This document shows, one piece after another, positions 17,353 to 27,030 of a DNA stretch of 64,000 nt. Numbering within the stretch: the stretch's first letter is position 1; the number at the start of each line of letters is the position of its first letter. Source of the stretch: Lachnospiraceae bacterium (GTDB taxonomy: Bacteria > Bacillota > Clostridia > Lachnospirales > Lachnospiraceae); assembly GCA_015057165.1 (NCBI GenBank), contig SVEY01000012.1, positions 1 through 64,000 on the forward strand, given 5' to 3'. Under the pieces are notes generated by a model, which saw only the letters and a list, made by a program, of their open reading frames with translations, had not been told where the DNA came from and made no database searches. The position numbers and the translations under genes were made by a program.

Positions 17353-17832
17353 CTATTTCTCTTTAGATATAATATATACAGTATCACATACGTTCTTAAC
17401 TTCTTTTGTAATATTTCTTCCCGTAAGAATAATATCTGCAAATAAAGATTTACTTCTAATAACTTCTAGTACATCTTCTTCTGAAGCCATTTTCTCTTCA
17501 ATAACTCCAAGTACTTCATCTAATATGAGAATATCACATTCACCTGTTGTTAGTGCTTTCTTCGCAAAATTAAGAGCATTAGTATAATTCTTGCGCTCTT
17601 CTTCTTTCTCTAATGCTGTCATTTCATCAAAAGAACCTACAGACTGCTCAAATCTAAAAATCTTAATCTCTGGTTCAAGTTTATCAAGGAAATCATTACT
17701 AAGCTGACCCTTCATAAACTGAATAACATACACTTGTTTTCCTTCGCCAGCAGCCTTTATTCCATTACCTAAAGCAGCACTCGTTTTGCCAATTCCATCT
17801 CCGCAATATGCCACCACTCTGCCTTTATCCAT
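17353..17832 (-). CDS. CobA/CobO-type corrinoid adenosyltransferase
   Basis: 159-aa P-loop protein of the CobA/BtuR type, which transfers adenosyl from ATP to cob(I)alamin. The P-loop reads GDGIGKTS at 11-18 (the family usually has GKGK[TS]). YVIQFMKG, the Walker-B-like ILILDEVLG and the TGRN segment fit the family. It is shorter than enteric CobA (about 196 aa), lacking the N-terminal extension. It leads the dapA-dapB-mtgA transcript although no other cobalamin gene is in the window; the Ile in the P-loop makes a strict function less certain. Confidence 0.8.
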   Translation of the reverse strand: MDKGRVVAYCGDGIGKTSAALGNGIKAAGEGKQVYVIQFMKGQLSNDFLDKLEPEIKIFRFEQSVGSFDEMTALEKEEERKNYTNALNFAKKALTTGECDILILDEVLGVIEEKMASEEDVLEVIRSKSLFADIILTGRNITKEVKNVCDTVYIISKEK

Positions 17833-17864
17833 AGATGCCTCCCTCTAGTCATCGCACAGCCTAA

Positions 17865-17893
17865 ATTATATAACATATTTAATAATTTTACAA
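17865..17893 (-). promoter_or_regulatory. Promoter of the adenosyltransferase-dapA-dapB-mtgA operon
   Basis: TTGTAA (17888-17893) and TATAAT (17865-17870), 17-bp spacing, minus strand. Divergent from the typA promoter. Confidence 0.7.
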
Positions 17894-17935
17894 TATTACT
17901 GCCTTTAGAGCCTATCTTTTTTACCATTTTTTACA

Positions 17936-17964
17936 TTGTCTTTTTCCCCCAAAATCTATATAAT
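17936..17964 (+). promoter_or_regulatory. Promoter of typA
   Basis: TTGTCT (17936-17941) and TATAAT (17959-17964), 17-bp spacing, with the ATG 37 bp downstream. Confidence 0.7.
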
Positions 17965-18001
17965 TGCTTAAGTGTGCTATTAAAACATTAGGAGAATAAA
18001 G

Positions 18002-19837
18002 ATGATACAATCAAGAGATGATATAAGAAATGTTGCTATTATCGCCCATGTTGATCATGGAAAGACAACTTTGGTAGATGAATTATTAAAACAAAGTGGC
18101 GTATTTAGAAAAGGTCAGGAAGTAGAAGAACGTATAATGGATTCTAACGACATAGAGAAGGAACGTGGAATTACAATTCTTTCTAAGAATACCGCCGTTC
18201 ATTATAAAGACACTAAGATTAATATTATAGATACTCCAGGACATGCCGACTTTGGTGGTGAAGTTGAACGTGTACTTAAGATGGTAAATGGTGTTATCCT
18301 CGTTGTAGATGCATTTGAAGGAGCAATGCCACAGACCAAATTCGTTCTAATGAAAGCTCTTGAACTTGACCTTCCTGTTATATGTTGCGTCAACAAAATA
18401 GACAGACCAGAAGCAAGACCAGAGGAAGTAATTGATGAAGTGTTAGAACTTCTTATGGATTTAGATGCATCAGATGAGCAATTAGACCTTCCTTTCATAT
18501 ATGCATCAGCAAAGCAGGGTTTTGCAAGATATGATATGGAAGATGATAATATGGATATGTGTCCATTATTTGATACTATCCTCAAATATATACCTGCTCC
18601 AACAGGTGATCCTGATGCCCCTACACAAGTATTAATAAGTACTATCGACTACAATGAATATGTAGGAAGAATTGGAATAGGGAAGGTTGATAATGGTTCA
18701 ATCAAAGTCAACCAGGAAGCAACTGTTGTTAATGCCCATAATCCTGACAAATGCGACAAGGTTAAGATATCTAAACTATACGAATTTGACGGGCTAAACA
18801 AAGTTGATGTAGAAAGTGCAAATATCGGGTCAATTGTTGCAATATCAGGAATCTCCGACATACAGATTGGTGATACCCTTTGCTCTGTAGATAACCCTTC
18901 GGCAATTGAATTCCAGAAGATTTCTGAGCCTACTATTTCTATGAATTTTATAGTTAACGACTCTCCTTTTGCAGGACAGGAAGGAAAATATGTAACAAGC
19001 CGTCACATAAGAGACAGGCTATTCAAAGAATTGAACACAGATGTATCTCTTCGTGTAGAAGAAACAGATTCTCCAGACAGCTATAAAGTATCTGGTCGTG
19101 GAGAATTACATCTATCTGTTCTTATTGAAAATATGCGACGTGAAGGATATGAATTCGCTGTATCAAAAGCAGAAGTATTATATAAAGAAGATGAAAATGG
19201 CAAGAAGTTAGAGCCAATGGAAATAGCATATATAGATGTTCCAGAAGAATTTACAGGTGCTGTTATTGAGAAGCTCTCATTACGAAAAGGCGAACTTCGT
19301 AACATGTCACAAATTGCCGGTGGATATACAAGAATAGAATTCAAAATCCCTTCTCGTGGACTTATTGGATACAGAGGAGATTTTCTTACTGACACTAAGG
19401 GAAATGGAATAATCAATACAATATTTGATGGATATGAGCCATATAAAGGTGATATTGAATATAGACAACTTGGTTCTCTTATAGCATTTGAAACTGGAGA
19501 ATCAGTAACATACGGATTATTCTCAGCTCAGGATAGAGGAAGTCTATTTATTGGACCTGGTGAAAAAGTCTATTCAGGAATGGTTATTGGTTCTTGTTCA
19601 AGGGCAGAGGATATTGAAATAAATGTATGTAAGAAGAAGCATTTAACTAATACCCGTTCATCTTCAGCAGATGAAGCTCTTACTCTTACACCACCAAGAA
19701 TCCTTTCTTTAGAACAGGCAATTGACTTTATTGATACAGACGAGCTTCTTGAAGTAACGCCAGAGTCTCTTAGAATCAGAAAACGTATTCTAGATCCTAC
19801 TGAAAGAAAGAGAGCTTATATTAGAAACAAGTCCTAA
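18002..19837 (+). CDS. typA: Translational GTPase TypA/BipA
   Basis: 611-aa ribosome-binding GTPase related to EF-G that acts in ribosome assembly and stress adaptation. G1 AHVDHGKTT, G2 around KERGITIL, G3 DTPGHADFGGEV and G4 NKIDRP are intact. The C-terminal BipA-specific domain shows SRGLIGYRGDFLT and the KKKHLTNTRSSSADEAL segment. Full length. AGGAGA is 6 bases before the ATG. Single gene with its own promoter and terminator. Confidence 0.96.
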   Translation: MIQSRDDIRNVAIIAHVDHGKTTLVDELLKQSGVFRKGQEVEERIMDSNDIEKERGITILSKNTAVHYKDTKINIIDTPGHADFGGEVERVLKMVNGVILVVDAFEGAMPQTKFVLMKALELDLPVICCVNKIDRPEARPEEVIDEVLELLMDLDASDEQLDLPFIYASAKQGFARYDMEDDNMDMCPLFDTILKYIPAPTGDPDAPTQVLISTIDYNEYVGRIGIGKVDNGSIKVNQEATVVNAHNPDKCDKVKISKLYEFDGLNKVDVESANIGSIVAISGISDIQIGDTLCSVDNPSAIEFQKISEPTISMNFIVNDSPFAGQEGKYVTSRHIRDRLFKELNTDVSLRVEETDSPDSYKVSGRGELHLSVLIENMRREGYEFAVSKAEVLYKEDENGKKLEPMEIAYIDVPEEFTGAVIEKLSLRKGELRNMSQIAGGYTRIEFKIPSRGLIGYRGDFLTDTKGNGIINTIFDGYEPYKGDIEYRQLGSLIAFETGESVTYGLFSAQDRGSLFIGPGEKVYSGMVIGSCSRAEDIEINVCKKKHLTNTRSSSADEALTLTPPRILSLEQAIDFIDTDELLEVTPESLRIRKRILDPTERKRAYIRNKS

Positions 19838-19865
19838 GAAGACCTTATAATTTAATAATACATAT

Positions 19866-19912
19866 AAAAAACAACCAATCCCGACAAAAGTCAGAATTGG
19901 TTGTTATTTTAT
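19866..19912. terminator. Bidirectional terminator
   Basis: AACAACCAAT...ATTGGTTGTT stem, extended by GAC/GTC pairs around AAAA, with an A run on the left and TTATTTTATT on the right. It can serve typA (plus) and the lipase-like gene (minus). Confidence 0.8.
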
Positions 19913-19936
19913 TGGGAGATATTATGAATAACCTAA

Positions 19937-20971
19937 TTATTTAAATACAACGATTGGTGATGAGAAGAACTGTGTTGTGCTATAATCCATTGTTAATGTA
20001 GCATTTCCACCCTTAACACCTGTTACGTCATATCCACCCCATACGTCATCTCTTTGATAACTCTGGCAGTGTGCTGTGATGAATCTTCCGAAGTATCCAC
20101 CATCTTCTCTGTTAAGACCAAATACTTGCCATAGAAGATGTGTAAATGTGTTAACACTTAGATAAGGTACTACATCAGATGTATCACCAAGTCTTTGAAC
20201 TTCTCCTTCTCTGTTAACACCACAAAGAAGTGGAGAACCAAATGTTACTACGTTTACGATTTCATATCTATCCTTGATTTCTGGATCAGCTGAAATCTGC
20301 TGAGAAACCATACCACCTAGTGAGTGACCAGAAATAAGAATCTTAGATCCTTCAGGAATGTTTGCAAGAATTACTTTCTTGATGTTTCTTACATACATAT
20401 TGTCCTGCTCGAATCCAGAGAATAAATCTGTGATAGCATTTGTTGTACTATTAAGAGCTAATACATCTGTTCCTGATAAACCTACAACATAGATATCATC
20501 CTGTGTAGTCTCTGTAACAGTCTTCTTATTCCATAACCATCCTGTTGTGTATGTGTTTTCTTTTGTTAAGACAGCCTTAGATACTGAGATAGGTCCCTTG
20601 TCATTATGCCATGAGTATCCAAGATTTACGATTCTTGCTAAATCTGATGCCTTATCGTATGTAACAGTATTTCTGTTAACTACATCGCCAATGATCTGTG
20701 AGAAGATTCTTTCATTGTAATCAGTAGATAATGCATATAAATTGAAGTCTTGAGCTAATCCCTCTTCAACTTCTGCTGTTACATTATCTCCATCTGTTGC
20801 TGCTTCTTCTGATACGTATACATTTCCTTGTAAGTCTACAGCTTTGTCAAGTTCTACACTTGAGTTATTCTTTCCTGCTGCTTCAACATTTGTTGGCATT
20901 GCTAATGTAAATGCCGAAACTGCCATTGTCAAACTAAGTGCTACTGCTAGAACTTTAGATTTTGTTCTCAT
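19937..20971 (-). CDS. Secreted lipase-like (class 3) alpha/beta hydrolase
   Basis: 344 aa. Signal peptide of about 32 residues ending NVEAA. The mature protein holds a class 3 lipase-type core: nucleophile Ser217 in ISGHSLGGM, preceded by VGLSGTDV and followed by VTFGSPLLCG. Asp/His candidates are DTSDVVPY and TAHCQSY. The first 50 mature residues are acidic and possibly flexible. Expression should be strong: a near-consensus promoter at 21065-21093 and AGGAGGG before the ATG. Its lipid or ester target is unknown. Confidence 0.8.
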   Translation of the reverse strand: MRTKSKVLAVALSLTMAVSAFTLAMPTNVEAAGKNNSSVELDKAVDLQGNVYVSEEAATDGDNVTAEVEEGLAQDFNLYALSTDYNERIFSQIIGDVVNRNTVTYDKASDLARIVNLGYSWHNDKGPISVSKAVLTKENTYTTGWLWNKKTVTETTQDDIYVVGLSGTDVLALNSTTNAITDLFSGFEQDNMYVRNIKKVILANIPEGSKILISGHSLGGMVSQQISADPEIKDRYEIVNVVTFGSPLLCGVNREGEVQRLGDTSDVVPYLSVNTFTHLLWQVFGLNREDGGYFGRFITAHCQSYQRDDVWGGYDVTGVKGGNATLTMDYSTTQFFSSPIVVFK

Positions 20972-21064
20972 TTTTTACTTTTCCCTCCTATTTTTAAAAA
21001 ACACCTAACACTCTCCTCGGAAACTCCCAATATCACTCGAGGAACTACTCTATTTTATAGCCCG

Positions 21065-21093
21065 ATTATAAACCCGTATTTTTTCTTTGTAAA
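21065..21093 (-). promoter_or_regulatory. Promoter of the secreted lipase-like gene
   Basis: TTTACA (21088-21093) and TATAAT (21065-21070), 17 bp apart. The leader of about 90 nt contains a TCCTCG/CGAGGA inverted pair (about 21014-21043). The rest of the 350-bp gap up to 21264 is AT-rich and shows only a short CGTG/CACG palindrome near 21184-21205. Confidence 0.7.
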
Positions 21094-21264
21094 TATCGAA
21101 ATGCCCCGAAAATGCACATTTGTAAAATTTGTATATTTTGACCCTTTTGGAAACTATCATTTTTAGCGACGAAACTTATCACTCGTGTAAAAACCCATTC
21201 ACGAGGGTGTATTGTATCTAAATCCGTACATTTACGTGCTTTTTTGCACTTATTTCAGAACACT

Positions 21265-21294
21265 AAAAAAGCGCCACTAGGAAACTAGTAGCGC
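21265..21294 (-). terminator. Terminator of the NifX-like gene
   Basis: GCGCTACTAG-tttc-CTAGTGGCGC followed by TTTTTT on the minus strand, about 28 bp past the stop codon. Confidence 0.85.
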
Positions 21295-21321
21295 CCATTA
21301 TTTCTCTATAAGTGTGGCATA

Positions 21322-21735
21322 TTAACCGCAGCATCCACCACATCCTGCACCGCAACCAGAAGATGGATCGCAACATCCTCCTTCGTCATGGCTTCCACAT
21401 GCCGAACAATTTGCACCTTGAATTTGTGCAACAAGCTTTCCACTAAGGAAATCTTCTACTGCATCGTCACATTTTCCTTCTATACTTGGAATAACAGAAA
21501 CACTTATTTCCTGCAATCCGTCAATAGCACTTTGTCCAATACTATCGCATATAAGAACTGCCACATTGTAATCATCCATAAGCATGCAAGCTGCTTCGTG
21601 GCCGCCCTCGCCATAATTATTTACCACAGCACTATCAGTAATCTTACCATCTTCGATCTCATATAGTTTAAATTCTTTGGCATGTCCAAAGTGCTTACCT
21701 ACATTACCATTATCATGAGTTACAGCAATAACCAT
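21322..21735 (-). CDS. NifX/NifB-C-type iron-sulfur or metal-cofactor-binding protein
   Basis: 137 aa. Dinitrogenase iron-molybdenum cofactor-binding fold (NifX/NafY, MTH1175-like), recognisable from MVIAVTHDNGNVGKHFGHA and the alternating strand-helix pattern. No nitrogenase gene is nearby, so a nitrogen-fixation role is not implied. The C-terminus is a Cys/Gly tail with ten Cys in about 28 residues (CSACGSHDEGG onward), which could bind metal. The frame extends to 21771, but the ATG at 21735 has GGAGG 7 bases before it and matches the family start. The upstream DNA is a MITE-like element that begins 25 bp away. Confidence 0.8.
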   Translation of the reverse strand: MVIAVTHDNGNVGKHFGHAKEFKLYEIEDGKITDSAVVNNYGEGGHEAACMLMDDYNVAVLICDSIGQSAIDGLQEISVSVIPSIEGKCDDAVEDFLSGKLVAQIQGANCSACGSHDEGGCCDPSSGCGAGCGGCCG

Positions 21736-21760
21736 TATAATCCTCCTTATAAATGTATTA

Positions 21761-22046
21761 GATGTCGCCATTCATATTGTATTATAGTGTCACTTCATAT
21801 GTGTTTACTACCCTTATACTGATACATCTTCGCTAAGAATATGTAAGTAATTGAAGCTTAATTCTCTTAGTATATATGACGGTAATCGGTGCTCAATCTG
21901 GCTCAGCCAGTTCGCACCTAATCGTGCCGTCCTTGGCACGATTTTACCTCCTGACTCAATTACTAGCATATTCTAAGCTCGATATAATGTATAAGGGTAG
22001 CTAATACATATGAAGTGACTTATTATAAAATCATATTGGCGACATC
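21761..22046. mobile_element. MITE-like element with about 95-bp terminal inverted repeats
   Basis: The left arm starts GATGTCGCCA (21761) and the right arm ends TGGCGACATC (22046). Between them the arms keep matching in inverse orientation: TCACTTCATATG, ACCCTTATAC, AAGAATATG-type and AGTAATTGA blocks recur in order on the other strand, giving imperfect arms of roughly 95 bp. The core of about 95 bp holds a perfect hairpin AATCGTGCC/GGCACGATT (21920-21943). No open frame. No clear target duplication. It separates serS from the NifX-like gene and supplies a TATAAT (21781-21786) facing the latter. Confidence 0.8.
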
Positions 22047-22052
22047 AATTAA

Positions 22053-23342
22053 TTATTTCTTAGGTATAAGTTTCTCTGTTCCTCCCATATAAGGTTGTAA
22101 TACCTTAGGAATATTGACAGAACCATCCTCATTAAGATTATTTTCGAGGAAAGCTATAAGCATTCTTGGGGGTGCAACAACCGTATTGTTAAGTGTATGT
22201 GCAAAATACTTATTCTTATCAGCGCCCTTAACTCTTATCTTAAGTCTTCTCGCCTGTGCATCACCCAAATTAGAGCATGAACCTACCTCGAAGTATTTCT
22301 TCTGTCTCGGGCTCCATGCTTCAACGTCACATGACTTAACCTTAAGGTCGGCTAAGTCTCCAGAACAACATTCTAATGTACGAACAGGGATATCAAGGCT
22401 TCTAAATAAATCTACTGTATTCTTCCATAGAACATCATAGTATTTCTTAGAATCTTCCGGCTTACATACAACAACCATTTCCTGCTTCTCGAATTGATGT
22501 ATTCTATATACACCACGTTCCTCAATTCCATGAGCACCCTTTTCTTTTCTAAAGCAAGGAGAATAACTTGTAAGTTTATATGGAAGTTTCTCTTCCTCAT
22601 TAAGAGTATCAATGAATTTACCAATCATTGAATGTTCAGATGTTCCAATAAGGTATAAATCCTCACCTTCAATCTTATACATCATAGCTTCCATCTCATC
22701 GAAACTCATAACGCCTGTTACAACATTTGAGCGAATCATAAAAGGAGGAACGCAATAAGTAAATCCTCTATCAATCATGAAATCTCTGGCATAACTTATT
22801 ACAGCAGAATGTAATCTTGCAATGTCTCCCATTAGATAATAAAATCCATTTCCAGCAACTTTACCGGCACTGTCTAAATCAATTCCATCGAATCTTGCCA
22901 TAATATCTGTATGATATGGAATCTCAAAATCAGGAACTACAGGCTCTCCAAACTTCTCAATTTCAACATTACATGTATCGTCCTTACCAATAGGAACAGT
23001 TTCATCTATAATGTTAGGTATTCTCATCATTATGGAAGTAACCTTATCAGACAACTCCTTCTCTATCGGTTCTAAATCTTTGATGCGATTTTTTATTTCT
23101 GCAACTTCTTTCTTAACAGCTTCTGCTTCTTCCTTCTTCCCCTGTGCCATAAGCGCACCTATTTGCTTAGACACTTTATTCATCTTAGCGCGAAGATCAT
23201 CTGCTTCTTTTTTTGCATCTCTAGACTTCTTGTCAAGTTCAATAACTTCATCTACAAGAGGAATTTTCTCATCCTGAAATTTCTTCTTAATATTTTCTTT
23301 AACAATGTCTGGATTTTCTCTTAGAAATCTTATATCTATCAT
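22053..23342 (-). CDS. serS: Seryl-tRNA synthetase
   Basis: 429-aa class II synthetase. N-terminal coiled-coil arm (about 30-105, charged Lys/Glu heptads) that holds the tRNA-Ser variable arm. Catalytic domain with the TSEH motif binding serine, motif 2 FRKEKGAHG and motif 3 NNTVVAPPRMLIAFLE. Normal length. It follows glyA by 18 bp, pairing serine/glycine metabolism with charging. The gene ends 7 bp before the MITE-like element, so downstream read-through passes through that element. Confidence 0.96.
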   Translation of the reverse strand: MIDIRFLRENPDIVKENIKKKFQDEKIPLVDEVIELDKKSRDAKKEADDLRAKMNKVSKQIGALMAQGKKEEAEAVKKEVAEIKNRIKDLEPIEKELSDKVTSIMMRIPNIIDETVPIGKDDTCNVEIEKFGEPVVPDFEIPYHTDIMARFDGIDLDSAGKVAGNGFYYLMGDIARLHSAVISYARDFMIDRGFTYCVPPFMIRSNVVTGVMSFDEMEAMMYKIEGEDLYLIGTSEHSMIGKFIDTLNEEEKLPYKLTSYSPCFRKEKGAHGIEERGVYRIHQFEKQEMVVVCKPEDSKKYYDVLWKNTVDLFRSLDIPVRTLECCSGDLADLKVKSCDVEAWSPRQKKYFEVGSCSNLGDAQARRLKIRVKGADKNKYFAHTLNNTVVAPPRMLIAFLENNLNEDGSVNIPKVLQPYMGGTEKLIPKK

Positions 23343-23360
23343 GTAAACTCCTTTACCTCT

Positions 23361-24599
23361 TTATGACAAAGGATACTTCTTTGTCAATTCATCAACAATA
23401 GCTTTTGCTTTAGGAACTCCTGCTTCTCCTTCTTTGATTACAAATGCGATAGCTTCTGCAACTCTATCGAAATCCTCTGCATTAAGGCCACGAGAAGTAG
23501 CTGCAGGTGTACCAAGTCTAATACCCGATGTAACAAATGGGGACTTAGGATCATTTGGAATTGTATTCTTATTAGCAGTGATATGTGCTTCATCAAGAAG
23601 CTTCTCAACTTCCTTGCCAGTTAGATCAAATGGTGTAAGATCCACAAGCATCAAGTGGTTATCCGTTCCACCTGACACAATCTTAATTCCTCTATCCTGT
23701 AAACCTTTACACAAAGCCTTAGCATTGTCATATACATTCTGCATATACTCTTTAAATTCTGGTTGTAGTGCCTCTTTGAAGCATACTGCCTTAGAAGCAA
23801 TAGAATGCATAAGTGGACCACCCTGTGTTCCAGGGAATACTGCCTTATTAAAGTTATATTTCTTATTTGCCTCTTCTGTTGCCATAATCATACCACCACG
23901 TGGTCCACGAAGAGTCTTGTGTGTTGTAGTTGTTACAATGTCAGCATAAGGTACTGGAGATTCATGTAAACCTGCTGCAACAAGTCCTGCAATATGAGCC
24001 ATATCAACCATAAGAACTGCATCAACTTTATCAGCGATTTCTCTAAATCTCTTGAAATCAATAGCTCTTGCATAAGCTGAAGCTCCTGCAATAATCATCT
24101 TTGGTTTATTCTCTACTGCTAATCTCTCAACTTCATCATAATCAATAAATCCTTCGTCATTAACACCATAAGGAACAATATTGAAATACTTACCTGAGAA
24201 GTTAACTGGTGAACCATGTGTCAAATGTCCGCCATGATCAAGGTTCATACCCATAACAGTATCACCTGGCTCAAGCACTGCAAATTGAACTGCCATGTTA
24301 GCCTGAGCACCTGAATGTGGTTGAACATTTACATAATCGCATCCGAATAATTCTTTAGCTCTGTCTCTTGCCAAATCTTCAACAACATCAACGCATTCAC
24401 ATCCACCATAATATCTCTTGCCTGGATATCCTTCTGCATATTTATTAGTAAAGATTGTTCCAAGCGCTGATACAACAGCTGGGCTAACCCAGTTCTCTGA
24501 TGCAATTAGCTCAATATGACTTGATTGTCTCTCCTGCTCTGCAACAACAGCTGCTGCTATCTCAGGGTCAACCTTTTTTATATCTTCAAATGTGTACAT
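23361..24599 (-). CDS. glyA: Serine hydroxymethyltransferase
   Basis: 412-aa PLP enzyme interconverting serine and glycine with tetrahydrofolate. The PLP lysine is in [30 protein letters not shown] and [14 protein letters not shown] are family signatures. Full length, AGGAGG before the ATG. 15 bp after secDF and 18 bp before serS. Confidence 0.97.
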   Translation of the reverse strand: MYTFEDIKKVDPEIAAAVVAEQERQSSHIELIASENWVSPAVVSALGTIFTNKYAEGYPGKRYYGGCECVDVVEDLARDRAKELFGCDYVNVQPHSGAQANMAVQFAVLEPGDTVMGMNLDHGGHLTHGSPVNFSGKYFNIVPYGVNDEGFIDYDEVERLAVENKPKMIIAGASAYARAIDFKRFREIADKVDAVLMVDMAHIAGLVAAGLHESPVPYADIVTTTTHKTLRGPRGGMIMATEEANKKYNFNKAVFPGTQGGPLMHSIASKAVCFKEALQPEFKEYMQNVYDNAKALCKGLQDRGIKIVSGGTDNHLMLVDLTPFDLTGKEVEKLLDEAHITANKNTIPNDPKSPFVTSGIRLGTPAATSRGLNAEDFDRVAEAIAFVIKEGEAGVPKAKAIVDELTKKYPLS

Positions 24600-24614
24600 T
24601 TCTTTTCTTCCTCC

Positions 24615-26984
24615 TTAAACCATAATTCCGTCATTTGTTTTCTTAGCATTTTTTATATCTTGTTTTTTACTCTTAGAAGACTTCTTACTAGCTGGCTTCT
24701 TCTTCTTATTATTTGCACCCTTCTTACCCTTAATATGTACTTTCATTACATACCATAATTCTGTAGCAAGACAGATAGAAGAATATGTACCGACAACTAC
24801 ACCAAGCAGAAGAGGAATAGCAAATTCCTTAATTGTTGATACACCAAAGATTAGAAGCATAACAACCATAAGCACTGTTGTAAATGATGTAGAAATCGAT
24901 CTTGAAAGCGTTTGTGTAATACTCTCATTACAAAGCTTCTTATAGTCTTCTGGTTCTTTCTTAATCATATTCTTCTCATTCTCACGAATTCTATCGAATA
25001 TAACAATAGTATCATTAACAGAATAACCAATAACGGTAAGCATACATGCAATAAATGTTGATCCTACCGTAAGTCTTGCGAGGGCATAAAGTGTAAGTAC
25101 AACTAACACATCATGAACAAGAGCTATAATTGCCGATGAAGCATAACGCAAATCCTTAAATCTAAACCAGATATATATAAGCATTGCTATTGCCGCAACT
25201 ATAACAGCAATTAATGATTCAGTACGCATTTCCGAAGAAATCATTGAACTGATATTCTCTGATGAAATGTCAGTTTCTTGAATCCCTTTGCTATCAAGCA
25301 GGGCTTTATTTAACGCTTCACGCTCTTCCAAATCAAGCGTTCTTGTCTTAATCACAACCTGATTAGCGCCATCTACAAGCTGTGTCTGTATATCGTTATC
25401 TCCTGTAACAGAACTTACAAGAGGAACAATCTCATCGTCTACTTCTGCAAGTGTATACTCTTTATCAAGATTTACTGTTGTAGATGTACCACCTGAGAAT
25501 TCAAGGCTGTAGTTAAGAGGCTTATTGCCCATTCCTGCATTTACACCCATTCCTATCAATCCTGCTGCTATAATAACTGCAGAAAGAATAAAGAATACTG
25601 CTTTCTTACCAATGAAATTAATTGGTTTTCTCTTCTTAGCCATTCCATAAAGTTTAGGACTGACTGCACCAAATGCAACAAATACATTAAGAAGTATTCT
25701 TGTAACAACAAGTGCTGTAAACATTGAAAGAACTACACCAATTGCAAGTGTTACAGCAAATCCCTTAACTGTACCTGAGCCAATAAAGTAAAGCACAGCT
25801 GCTGCAATGAGTGTCGTCACATTACCATCTAAGATAGCGGATAACGCCTTTTTAAATCCAGCCTTTACACAAGATGCTGCATCGTGACCTGCTGCCATTT
25901 CTTCTTTAATACGTGCAAATATAATAACATTAGCATCAACTGCCATACCTACAGATAGGATAATACCTGCAATACCGGGAAGCGTAAGTGTTATATCAAA
26001 TGCCCATATAATGAATATCACAAGGGCTGTATAAAATACAAGTGCAAGACTTGATGCAAATCCGGGAAGTCTATACATTACAATCATAAATATGATTACT
26101 GCAATAAGACCTATAAGACCTGCCATAAGACTTGATGATAATGCATCAGAACCAAGCTGTGCACCTACAACCTGAGATTGAACTTCACTCAGCTTAATAT
26201 CAAGTCCACCAATTCTAATATACGAAGCTAACTTCTCTGCTTCTTCAATAGAAGACATTCCCTCAATAATACAATTACCATCAGTAATGGCCGCATTTAC
26301 CTTAGGAACGCTTACAAATTCACCATCGTAATAAATTCCTATAGATTCTCCAGCCTGGAATGCTTTAGTTGTTGCTTCACCAAAAGCTTGGGCACCCTCT
26401 TCATTTAATGTAATTGAAACAACAGGGTCCTTGGCATTAGTCTGCTGATTAGTATTGTAGCCTGATGTAGCGGAACTAACTTTAGAACCATTTAATACAA
26501 TAGAACCTTCCTGTTCTAATGTAGCTATATCCTTATTAAGCTTGTAACCACCAGTTGTTGAATCATAACCATAGTTTTGTTCACCACTAGAATTAGTCTG
26601 GGCTATGAAATACAAATCACCAGGCGTTCCTAATTGTTCTAGAATTGCATTAGCATCTGTAACACCAGGAATCTCTACAGTAACACGCTTATCTCCTACC
26701 TGATAGACGCTTGCTTCTGTTGTCTGAGAACTTCCAAGATCCTTTTCTATACGTTGTTGCAACTTATAGATAGTATCCTTCATCTGTTCTTCAGTAGGTG
26801 TATCACCCTCTGCTTCGTATGTGATACTCACACCACCTGCCAAATCAAGTCCAAGCTTAATATTCTGGTCTGCGCCTTTGCCAGTTGATGAAAGAATTAA
26901 CGTTGCTTCATATATAAGAAGACCTGTTAATATGCAAAAGGCAAGGAGCCAAGCAACAGCTTGACCTTTCTTCATGTTCTTCAT
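24615..26984 (-). CDS. secDF: Fused protein-export membrane protein SecDF
   Basis: 789-aa fusion of SecD (first about 450 residues) and SecF (about 470-745), which use the proton gradient to help finish Sec export. About 12 membrane segments, with large outside loops after segments 1 and 7. Signatures: LGLDLAGGVSITYE, VGMAVDANVIIFARIKEE in SecD, SLEFSGGTSTTVNLD and GYSVNDTIVIFDRIRE in SecF. The last 40 residues are a Lys-rich cytoplasmic tail. It lies 46 bp after scfB, a neighbourhood often seen for SCIFF genes in clostridia. Confidence 0.95.
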   Translation of the reverse strand: MKNMKKGQAVAWLLAFCILTGLLIYEATLILSSTGKGADQNIKLGLDLAGGVSITYEAEGDTPTEEQMKDTIYKLQQRIEKDLGSSQTTEASVYQVGDKRVTVEIPGVTDANAILEQLGTPGDLYFIAQTNSSGEQNYGYDSTTGGYKLNKDIATLEQEGSIVLNGSKVSSATSGYNTNQQTNAKDPVVSITLNEEGAQAFGEATTKAFQAGESIGIYYDGEFVSVPKVNAAITDGNCIIEGMSSIEEAEKLASYIRIGGLDIKLSEVQSQVVGAQLGSDALSSSLMAGLIGLIAVIIFMIVMYRLPGFASSLALVFYTALVIFIIWAFDITLTLPGIAGIILSVGMAVDANVIIFARIKEEMAAGHDAASCVKAGFKKALSAILDGNVTTLIAAAVLYFIGSGTVKGFAVTLAIGVVLSMFTALVVTRILLNVFVAFGAVSPKLYGMAKKRKPINFIGKKAVFFILSAVIIAAGLIGMGVNAGMGNKPLNYSLEFSGGTSTTVNLDKEYTLAEVDDEIVPLVSSVTGDNDIQTQLVDGANQVVIKTRTLDLEEREALNKALLDSKGIQETDISSENISSMISSEMRTESLIAVIVAAIAMLIYIWFRFKDLRYASSAIIALVHDVLVVLTLYALARLTVGSTFIACMLTVIGYSVNDTIVIFDRIRENEKNMIKKEPEDYKKLCNESITQTLSRSISTSFTTVLMVVMLLIFGVSTIKEFAIPLLLGVVVGTYSSICLATELWYVMKVHIKGKKGANNKKKKPASKKSSKSKKQDIKNAKKTNDGIMV

Positions 26985-27030
26985 CTTCTCTCTCCTCTGT
27001 ATTATAATTTATCAATAATAAATATTACCT

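Noticed and set aside
21322..21771. Nitrogen-fixation role of the NifX-like protein
   Set aside because: No nif structural or cofactor gene in the window; this fold is common outside nitrogen fixation.
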